Source: Bacteroides sp. (GTDB lineage: Bacteria; Bacteroidota; Bacteroidia; Bacteroidales; Bacteroidaceae). Taken from it: a stretch of DNA of 40,038 nucleotides. Below the pieces are notes generated by a model. The model searched no databases. It had not been told where the DNA came from and was given only the letters and a program-made list of their open reading frames with translations. The translations under genes were made by a program, and so were the position numbers. Of this stretch, positions 6,944 to 13,855 are shown in pieces. The stretch spans positions 1-40,038 of the forward strand of contig NZ_JAQVBV010000041.1 in the NCBI RefSeq assembly GCF_028690125.1, in the 5' to 3' direction. Position 1 is the first letter of the stretch. Each line of letters begins with the position of its first letter.

Positions 6944-9900
6944 ATGAAACGACTACTTTTTTCCTTATTACTGACGCTGTTCGTTACATTGCACACAATG
7001 GCGGATAAAACAATCTGGCAAATTGGCGAGAAAGATTCTTCGGCGGCGGAATTAGCATTAGGTCCCTCAGATTACACAAAGTTTCTGGCTAACGACTTCG
7101 GTTATGAAGACCGTTATTTCTTAATTGGAACTTCAAAGGTAGAAAAAGACTTTTCCTATGTACTTCCCGGACCTGCGGATCAATGGGGAGGAACAGGAGG
7201 AACATCAGGTTGGCGAACACACGATACGACTATTCTCTTTAATCTCGAAAATGCTCCTACATCCAAAGACTGGAATTTAGTAATTGATCTATTGGGCGCA
7301 AGTCCGTTGGGAGCAGTCGTAAAGGTCACCGTTAATTCTGTAAGCAAAAGGTTTGTCATCGAGGGAGGTCCCAAAGAAGTATTGGAAGGCGATGTGCAAA
7401 ATGCTAAAAAGACAACTTTAACCTTTCCGATTGAAGATGAAATATTGAAGAAGGGAGGGAACTCCATTGTTATTTCTGTCTTAGAGGGCGGTTGGATTGT
7501 ATTTGACCAAATACGACTAATGGGCCCTAATCAAGCAACATTAGGTAAAACGAGCACAAAAGCATTTCTTCGTGATGTCTACGCTGCTAATTATGAGATA
7601 GAAAATAATGGAAATAGATTTCAACCTTTGTTAGTTGATGTCGAACACTTGACCGGAAGCCCCAGACTTAAAATAGAAGTTGATAACGTAGAGATATTTT
7701 CTTCTGTCATGGACACTGCTCGTTATCAATTTGAAGCTCCTATGCCGGCAGTACATAAATCTAAAAAAAGTACGTATAAAATATGGGCGGACAATGACTT
7801 GTTACAATCCGGAACCATTATCCGTAGTGCCCAAAAGCTACAGACCTATGCTGACTATGTGGATACTAAGATGGGAACAGGACATTCCCGTTGGATGATT
7901 GCTCCCGGCCCCTGGATGCCTTTTAGTATGGTGAAGTTAAGTCCGGACAATCAGAATGCAGGATGGCAGGCGGGGTATCAACCTACTTTTGAAACCATTG
8001 GGTGTTTCAGCCACATCCATGAGTGGACCATGGGCGGATTGGGCATGATGCCTACCAATGGTGAGCTTCAAATTAAGGTAGGCGATGAATTAAGACCGGA
8101 CGAGGGCTATCGTTCGCGCATTGACAAAGGGACAGAAGAAGCACCGCTCGGATATTATAAAGTATATCTCACCGATACTAAGATATGGGTGGAAAACACT
8201 GCGACTACGAGATCTTCTTTTCAGAAATATACCTTCCCCAAAGAGAAAGACGGGCGCGTGATGATCGATCTCCAGATTCCTACGGAATATGATTATGGAT
8301 TGCTGGACGTGAAGATAAATAAGGTGAGCGATTATCGGATCGAAGGGTACAGCCACCAACGCTCTCCCCGTCCTCATGTATGGAGTGATGACGCGGATCA
8401 GGAATATGTGGTGAACTTCGTCATTGAGTTTGACACTCCCATTAAAAAAGTGGGAGGATGGATGGAAGACAAAGTCCTTGAATCCGGCGGTATTGAAGGG
8501 AAGAATCTGAAACACGCAGGGCTGTACGTTGAATTTGATACAAAGAAACACCCGGTGGTTCAGACTCGTACAGGTATCTCTTTAGTCAGTATAGCCAATG
8601 CTTCGGAGAATTTAAAAGAAGAAATATCCGATAAGTTTGATTGGGATTTTGACGCGATTGTACAAAACCAGAAACAAGTATGGAACAATATTCTGGGTCG
8701 AGTACAGATTACAACAAACGACCGTTTGGAAAAAGTACGGTTTTATACCAATGTATATCGGTCTTTTTGCAGAAATACTTGGAGTGATGTGAATGGTGAG
8801 TGGATGTCGGCAGACAAAAAAGTACAGAAGTTGGCGAATCCGGAACACCGGGCCTTGGGATGTGATGCTTTCTGGAATACCTTTTGGAATTTGAATCAGG
8901 TCTGGAATTTATTAACGCCCGAATGGTCTTCCAAATGGGTAAACTCTCAATTGGCTTTATACGACACAAACGGATGGCTGGCTAAAGGACCGGCAGGAAT
9001 GAAATACATTCCTGTAATGGTAGCCGAGCACGAAATTCCCCTCATCGTTTCAGCCTACCAAATGGGAGTCAGAGATTATGATGTTCATAAAGCATTTGAG
9101 GCAGTAAAGAAGATGCAAACAACACCGGCAACTCATGTTGCAGGCGGATTTGCGGGAAACAGGGATCTGATTTCTTATCTTCAATATCATTATGTCCCCA
9201 TTGAAAAAGGGCGTTTCTCCAATACGTTAGAATATTCGTTTGACGACTGGACAGTAGGGCAGTTTGCCAAATCGCTGGGGAAATATAAAGATTACCAAAC
9301 CTTTAGTGAACGGGGGACTTGGTGGAGAAATGCAATCAATCCGGCTAACGGATATGCGCATATGAGAGACACACTGGGAAATTACACGCCGGATTTTGAT
9401 CCGTTTAAGTCGGGACGAAATCATTATTATGTGGAGGGAAATGCCTGGCAACTAAGTTTTTTTGTACCTCAAGATATGCCTGCTTTAGTTAAATTGGTAG
9501 GGCAAGAAAAGTTTGTAGAACGCCTGAATTGGGGATTTTCGGCCAGTGAACCATGGAGATACAATGCTCCCAATGATCAGTACTGGGACTTCCCGGTAGT
9601 TCAGGGCAATCAACAGTCGATGCATTTTGCTTTCTTATTCAACTGGGCGGGAAAACCGTGGCTCACACAAAAATGGAGCCGTTCTGTGATCGACCGATAT
9701 TATGGTTCGGGAATTGCCAACGCTTATCTGGGTGATGAAGATCAAGGACAGATGAGTGCCTGGTTTGTGATGGCTGCTATCGGTTTGTTTCAGACAGAAG
9801 GTGGTTGTAAAGCCGACCCCGTCTATGAAATAGCAAGCCCTCTATACGAAAAGACTGTCATTAACCTGAGCGGACTTTATGATCGTGGAGAACGATTCAC

Positions 9901-10069
9901 AATCATAGCAAAAAATACTTCGAGAAAGAATAAATATGTTCAGAGTGCCATGTTGAATGGACAGCCATTAGATAATTTCTGTTTCCCCGCTTCTGAATTA
10001 TTGAAAGGAGGAGAGCTAATTTTGGAAATGGGCGACGTACCCAATAAAGCATGGGGAGTTGGCAGATGA
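6944..10069 (+). CDS. GH92 alpha-mannosidase with N-terminal beta-sandwich domain
   Basis: This 1041-residue secreted enzyme has a signal peptide (cut near residue 21). Residues about 22-195 form a beta-sandwich resembling domain III of family 4 polysaccharide lyases (WQIGEKDSSAAELALGP, DFGYEDRYFLIG, GWRTHDT). The rest, from about residue 300 (YVDTKMGTGHSRWMIAPGPWMPF), is GH92. The probable acid sits in YVEGNAWQ (E831). The probable base lies in GDEDQGQMSAWF (D931/D933), which departs from the commoner NDDCGQMSAW. GH92 enzymes are calcium-dependent, inverting exo-alpha-mannosidases; linkage specificity cannot be read here. The gene is monocistronic, preceded by a GntR operator and followed by a hairpin shared with the repressor gene. 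Confidence 0.92.
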   Translation: MKRLLFSLLLTLFVTLHTMADKTIWQIGEKDSSAAELALGPSDYTKFLANDFGYEDRYFLIGTSKVEKDFSYVLPGPADQWGGTGGTSGWRTHDTTILFNLENAPTSKDWNLVIDLLGASPLGAVVKVTVNSVSKRFVIEGGPKEVLEGDVQNAKKTTLTFPIEDEILKKGGNSIVISVLEGGWIVFDQIRLMGPNQATLGKTSTKAFLRDVYAANYEIENNGNRFQPLLVDVEHLTGSPRLKIEVDNVEIFSSVMDTARYQFEAPMPAVHKSKKSTYKIWADNDLLQSGTIIRSAQKLQTYADYVDTKMGTGHSRWMIAPGPWMPFSMVKLSPDNQNAGWQAGYQPTFETIGCFSHIHEWTMGGLGMMPTNGELQIKVGDELRPDEGYRSRIDKGTEEAPLGYYKVYLTDTKIWVENTATTRSSFQKYTFPKEKDGRVMIDLQIPTEYDYGLLDVKINKVSDYRIEGYSHQRSPRPHVWSDDADQEYVVNFVIEFDTPIKKVGGWMEDKVLESGGIEGKNLKHAGLYVEFDTKKHPVVQTRTGISLVSIANASENLKEEISDKFDWDFDAIVQNQKQVWNNILGRVQITTNDRLEKVRFYTNVYRSFCRNTWSDVNGEWMSADKKVQKLANPEHRALGCDAFWNTFWNLNQVWNLLTPEWSSKWVNSQLALYDTNGWLAKGPAGMKYIPVMVAEHEIPLIVSAYQMGVRDYDVHKAFEAVKKMQTTPATHVAGGFAGNRDLISYLQYHYVPIEKGRFSNTLEYSFDDWTVGQFAKSLGKYKDYQTFSERGTWWRNAINPANGYAHMRDTLGNYTPDFDPFKSGRNHYYVEGNAWQLSFFVPQDMPALVKLVGQEKFVERLNWGFSASEPWRYNAPNDQYWDFPVVQGNQQSMHFAFLFNWAGKPWLTQKWSRSVIDRYYGSGIANAYLGDEDQGQMSAWFVMAAIGLFQTEGGCKADPVYEIASPLYEKTVINLSGLYDRGERFTIIAKNTSRKNKYVQSAMLNGQPLDNFCFPASELLKGGELILEMGDVPNKAWGVGR

Positions 10070-10090
10070 TAGGGCTAAGCCCTATCATCT
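10064..10090. terminator. Bidirectional hairpin between the GH92 and gntR genes
   Basis: A perfect 12-bp stem (10064-10075 against 10079-10090; first arm AGATGATAGGGC) has a 3-base TAA loop. The stop codons of the two convergent genes (10067-10069 plus, 10087-10085 minus) lie inside the two arms at symmetric places. Confidence 0.75.
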
Positions 10091-10813
10091 CTCTGCATCT
10101 ATCGTATAAGTGAAGCTATCTGCCCGGTAATATCCGATATTATATTCGATGGGAACTTCATTCACATCATACACGAATCTTTTCCGTATTAATATCGGAT
10201 CACTGGATTTAATCTCTAACTTTTCGGCAATAAACTCTCCCACCAGCCTTGCGGATATTTCTTCCTTACTGGTCTTTACCACTATGCCATACTGATTCTC
10301 CAGCATTTCATATAAAGGGCGGGTATAGTCTTCTTCCCCTGTCAATGGGATATTGGGATTGAAATAAGAGATAAAGTACACAAAAGGATATTCTTTTTTC
10401 CCCCTCACCCGTTCCATTACCACACAACGGGCATCGGAATTTGGACCTAAATTAAAGAAAGTACGAATTTCCTCGGAGGGCTTTTTCAAACTGACATGAA
10501 GCTCAAAGTTACGCACTTCAACTCCCAGCATCTTCATTTCCTGAGAGAAACTAAGCCAGTTTTTCACTCCTCCTACGATACCCTTCTTGACCACCTTGGT
10601 TCCAAATCCTTTCTTTCTCACCACGAGACCTTCGAACACCAGTTTGTTAATGGCTTGCCTCAGTGTGTTTCTCGAAATGTGCAATTGTTTGGACAATTCA
10701 ACTTCATTGGGAAGTAGTTTCCCATTTTTGTATTCTTCAGATTCGATGAGTCCTCTCAAAATCTCTTCTGCCTGAACATGAAGTGGTTTATCACTATTAT
10801 GGTCTATCTTCAT
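10085..10813 (-). CDS. GntR/HutC-family repressor of the mannose locus
   Basis: This 242-residue regulator has a winged helix (about residues 10-75; LLPNEVELSKQLHISRNTLRQAINKL, then GLVVRKKGFGTKV). A UTRA effector domain follows (about 90-240; VMERVRGKKEYPFVYF, ISYFNPNIP, IRKRFVYDVNEVPIEYNIGYYRAD), the HutC type that binds small sugars or sugar phosphates. I chose the ATG at 10813: the longer frame starts with TTG at 10867, upstream of the predicted promoter. It is divergent from the isomerase operon, with a GTATG-AA-CATAC palindrome between them, and the same palindrome precedes the GH92 gene. Mannose-6-phosphate or a related sugar is the likely inducer (inference). Confidence 0.88.
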   Translation of the reverse strand: MKIDHNSDKPLHVQAEEILRGLIESEEYKNGKLLPNEVELSKQLHISRNTLRQAINKLVFEGLVVRKKGFGTKVVKKGIVGGVKNWLSFSQEMKMLGVEVRNFELHVSLKKPSEEIRTFFNLGPNSDARCVVMERVRGKKEYPFVYFISYFNPNIPLTGEEDYTRPLYEMLENQYGIVVKTSKEEISARLVGEFIAEKLEIKSSDPILIRKRFVYDVNEVPIEYNIGYYRADSFTYTIDAER

Positions 10814-10836
10814 TTCTTCAAAGGGGTAATTTTCAG

Positions 10837-10867
10837 CAAATATAAGATTTCTCAAAAAAACAACCAA
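10837..10867 (-). promoter_or_regulatory. Promoter of the gntR-type gene
   Basis: On the minus strand, TTGG (10867-10864) and TATATTTG (10844-10837) are spaced about 20 bases. Transcription would start near 10830, which excludes the TTG start at 10867. Confidence 0.6.
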
Positions 10868-10870
10868 GTA

Positions 10871-10903
10871 TTGTTGGCAATAAAAAGAAAACCTTTACAT
10901 TTG
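10871..10903 (+). promoter_or_regulatory. Promoter of the isomerase-ROK-GH92-MFS operon
   Basis: TTGTTGG at 10871-10877 and TACATTTG at 10896-10903 match the -33/-7 consensus. The transcript would start near 10909, about 10 bases before the operator. Confidence 0.65.
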
Positions 10904-10918
10904 CACAATACATATCAT

Positions 10919-10930
10919 GTATGAACATAC
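10919..10930. promoter_or_regulatory. Putative GntR operator
   Basis: GTATG-AA-CATAC is identical to 6830-6841. It is in the early leader of the operon, between it and the divergent gntR-type gene. Confidence 0.7.
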
Positions 10931-10954
10931 ACAATATTAAAATTAAAGAAAAAC

Positions 10955-12685
10955 ATGAGGAAAGCTAATTATGATAAATTCCCATCTACAAAGCTAACGG
11001 GAATGCTTGTACAAGGTTGGGAAGCTATCATTTCCAAATTAAAAGAGAAAATAGATACGAGAAAAGTGCTGGCGGTAGATTTATATACCGGAGTATATGA
11101 AGAAGAAGTACTGGATGTTTTTTCGAAAGGTTTCTCCGGAAAGGTGATCAATGTACGGGATTTGATGAAGCCGGAACAAGAAATTATCACGATGACCGAA
11201 CGCTTTATGACAGAAGATGTTTTGTTCGGCTATGTCACTAACTTGAAGTTGGAAGATTATTTGGATGCGGACAAATTGGCTAAAGCCCGTCAGGAAATCA
11301 ATGAATCAGAAGAATTTGTGATAATCATAGGGACCGGAGCTTCTTTAGTTGCCCCTCAGGACGCTTTGATAGTCTATGCGGATATGGCACGTTGGGAAAT
11401 ACAACAACGTTTCCGCCGCCACGAAGTAATGGCCTTGGGAGTGGACAACCGTGCTGAAGCCGTTTCCTTGCAATATAAAAGGGGATATTTCAATGATTGG
11501 AGAGTTTGCGACAGCTATAAAGAGCGTTTATTTAATAAGGTAGACTTTTGGATTGACACTCATGTGGCGGGATCACCGAAGATGATTGATAAAGATACTT
11601 TCTTTAAGGGGATAGAAGCAACGGTAGCAACACCGTTTCGGGTAGTTCCCTTCTTTGATCCTGCTCCTTGGGGCGGTCAATGGATGAAGGAAGTTTGCGA
11701 TTTGGATCGTGAACGCGAAAACTATGGCTGGTGTTTCGACTGTGTGCCCGAAGAAAACAGCCTTTTCCTGGAGGTAAACAACGTGCGCTTTGAACTTCCT
11801 TCTATCAACTTGGTGCTGCTCAAAAGCAAAGAATTGTTGGGCGAACCGGTAGAAGCACGCTTCGGCAAGGACTTTCCGATTCGTTTCGATTTTCTGGATA
11901 CCATGGGCGGAGGCAATTTAAGTTTGCAGGTACACCCCACCACACAGTTTATTCGCGAAAGTTTCGGAATGTGTTATACGCAAGATGAAAGTTATTATCT
12001 GGTAGATGCAGGCGAAGACGCAGTGGTTTACTTGGGAGTAAAAAGTGAAGTGGACAAAGAAGCCATGATCAACGATCTGCGTGCGGCGCAAAAAGGAGAG
12101 CTGGTTTTTGACGCTGAAAAATATGCGAATAAGATTCCTGCAAAGAAACACGACCATTTTTTGATTCCGGGAGGTACAATTCACTGTTCGGGTGCCAATA
12201 GCATGGTGCTCGAAATCAGTTCCACTCCCAACCTCTTTACTTTTAAATTATGGGATTGGCAACGTCTGGGCTTAGACGGAAAACCCCGTCCTATCAATAT
12301 AGAACGCGGAAAACAAGTGATTCATTGGGAACGGGACACGGAATATGTATATCAACATCTTCGCAACCGGTTTCAGGAAGTCGCTTCCGGTGAAGGATGG
12401 GTGGAAGAACGTACAGGATTACATCCGAATGAATTTATCGAGACCCGTCGTCATCACTTCACGTCGCCGGTGTTGCATCATACCAACAATAGCGTAAACG
12501 TACTGAACTTGCTCGAAGGAGAAGAAGCAGTGGTTGAAAGCCCCACTCATCGTTTTGAGCCTTTTGTGGTACATTATGCCGAAACATTCATCATTCCTGC
12601 CGAAATAGAAGAGTACACCATTACTCCGTATGGCAAATCTGCCGGAAAAGAGTGTGTAACCATCAAAGCCTACGTGCGCTTCTAA
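10955..12685 (+). CDS. Phosphomannose isomerase-like protein with N-terminal extension
   Basis: This 576-residue protein has a C-terminal type I phosphomannose isomerase-like half (about residues 225-576). Its cupin metal ligands are visible as LSLQVHP (Q325, H327) and FLIPGGTIHCSG (H410), followed by FKLWDWQRLGLDGKPRPINIERG. The N-terminal 220 residues are an extra domain with VLAVDLYTGVYEEEVL and VIIIGTGASL. It looks like a nucleoside/uridine-kinase-type fold but has no Walker A motif, so it may be a degenerate kinase. Isolated isomerases have 300-400 residues. The predicted reaction is mannose-6-P to fructose-6-P, fitting the downstream ROK kinase (35-base gap) and mannosidase. It is first in the operon. 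Confidence 0.85.
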   Translation: MRKANYDKFPSTKLTGMLVQGWEAIISKLKEKIDTRKVLAVDLYTGVYEEEVLDVFSKGFSGKVINVRDLMKPEQEIITMTERFMTEDVLFGYVTNLKLEDYLDADKLAKARQEINESEEFVIIIGTGASLVAPQDALIVYADMARWEIQQRFRRHEVMALGVDNRAEAVSLQYKRGYFNDWRVCDSYKERLFNKVDFWIDTHVAGSPKMIDKDTFFKGIEATVATPFRVVPFFDPAPWGGQWMKEVCDLDRERENYGWCFDCVPEENSLFLEVNNVRFELPSINLVLLKSKELLGEPVEARFGKDFPIRFDFLDTMGGGNLSLQVHPTTQFIRESFGMCYTQDESYYLVDAGEDAVVYLGVKSEVDKEAMINDLRAAQKGELVFDAEKYANKIPAKKHDHFLIPGGTIHCSGANSMVLEISSTPNLFTFKLWDWQRLGLDGKPRPINIERGKQVIHWERDTEYVYQHLRNRFQEVASGEGWVEERTGLHPNEFIETRRHHFTSPVLHHTNNSVNVLNLLEGEEAVVESPTHRFEPFVVHYAETFIIPAEIEEYTITPYGKSAGKECVTIKAYVRF

Positions 12686-12720
12686 TCGCAAAAAGTCCAT
12701 TTATCTAATATGTTGAATCT

Positions 12721-13818
12721 ATGTATGAACATGATGAACGAATTGTAATGACACTTGATGCCGGAGGAACAAACTTCGTTTTTTCGGCAATGCAAGGTTA
12801 TCGAGAGATAGTAGATCCTATTTGTTTGCCGGCAGTATCCGACGATTTAGAACGTTGCCTGTCTGTTCTTATAGAAGGTTTTTTGGAAATTGAAAAACGA
12901 TTGCCGAGACTTCCGGTAGCTATCAGTTTTGCTTTTCCGGGACCTGCCGACTATGAGCATGGAATTATAGGCGACTTGCCCAATTTCCCCGCTTTCAGAG
13001 GAGGAGTAGCACTTGGTCCTTATTTGAAAGAGCAATTTGGCATTCCTGTTTTTATTAATAACGATGGCAACTTATTTGCCTATGGCGAAGCATTGTCCGG
13101 CACTCTTCCTGAGATGAATAAACTCCTGAAAGCTGCCGGTAGCAGCAGAAGATATAAAAATTTAATAGGGATAACGCTAGGTACGGGATTTGGTGCGGGA
13201 GTGGTCATCGACAATCGGCTGCTGACCGGAGACAATGGTTGCGGTGGCGACGTCTGGATCATGCGAAATAAGAAATATCCCGAAATGATTGCGGAAGAGA
13301 GTGTTAGTATTCGTGCCGTCCGGCGGGTATACCAAGAACTTAGCGGAACAGATGCTTCTTTGCTCACGCCTAAAGATATTTTTGATATTGCCGAAGGAAC
13401 CAAAGAGGGAAATCAGCAGGCTGCCATCCATAGTTTCCACGAATTAGGAGAAATGGCAGGTGACGCAATCGTTCGTGCGTTGAATATAGCAGATGGTCTG
13501 GTAGTAATCGGAGGAGGAGTAGCCGGGGCAGCCAACTATATTCTTCCGGGCATTATGGAAGAGATGAACAGACAGATCGGCACGTTTGCCGGAGCCTCTT
13601 TCCCGTGTTTGCAAATGGAAGTATTCAACCTGGCTGAGAAAGAAGGCATGGAAGACTTCCTGAAAGAAAAGAATACGATGGTGAATATTCCATTTTCGAG
13701 AAAACAGGCGATATATACCAGTCATAAGAAAGTAGGTATAGCCGTTTCATCATTGGGAGCGAGCAAGGCGGTTGCTTTGGGTGCTTATACCTTTGCTCTG
13801 TCTCAATTGGAAGTATAA
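12721..13818 (+). CDS. ROK-family sugar kinase (probable mannokinase/hexokinase)
   Basis: This 365-residue cytoplasmic kinase has the phosphate-binding DAGGTN (residues 13-18), the catalytic aspartate in INNDGNLFAYGE (D115) and GTGFGAGVV. The usual ROK zinc motif (GHxxx...CxCGxxGC) is absent; the corresponding region reads LLTGDNGCGGDVW, so zinc binding is doubtful. I see no helix-turn-helix, so it is an enzyme rather than a NagC-type repressor. Placed between a phosphomannose isomerase and an alpha-mannosidase, it most likely phosphorylates mannose. The first codons overlap a near-copy of the GntR operator (12723-12734). Confidence 0.85.
   Translation: MYEHDERIVMTLDAGGTNFVFSAMQGYREIVDPICLPAVSDDLERCLSVLIEGFLEIEKRLPRLPVAISFAFPGPADYEHGIIGDLPNFPAFRGGVALGPYLKEQFGIPVFINNDGNLFAYGEALSGTLPEMNKLLKAAGSSRRYKNLIGITLGTGFGAGVVIDNRLLTGDNGCGGDVWIMRNKKYPEMIAEESVSIRAVRRVYQELSGTDASLLTPKDIFDIAEGTKEGNQQAAIHSFHELGEMAGDAIVRALNIADGLVVIGGGVAGAANYILPGIMEEMNRQIGTFAGASFPCLQMEVFNLAEKEGMEDFLKEKNTMVNIPFSRKQAIYTSHKKVGIAVSSLGASKAVALGAYTFALSQLEV
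12723..12734. promoter_or_regulatory. Near-match to the GntR operator over the ROK start
   Basis: GTATGAACATGA shares the first 10 bases of the 12-base operator, and the preceding AT also matches. It overlaps codons 1-5 of the ROK gene. This could be an internal roadblock site or chance. Confidence 0.3.
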
Positions 13819-13855
13819 TAAAAGAAGAAATTAAAATAGAAAAACGAGTATAATT

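Noticed and set aside
8090..8551. 153-codon minus-strand frame inside the first GH92 gene
   Set aside because: Antisense shadow with no family features.
10814..10867. TTG-initiated extension of the gntR-type gene
   Set aside because: The predicted -33/-7 promoter lies within it, so it would not be transcribed. The ATG at 10813 gives the usual GntR N-terminus.
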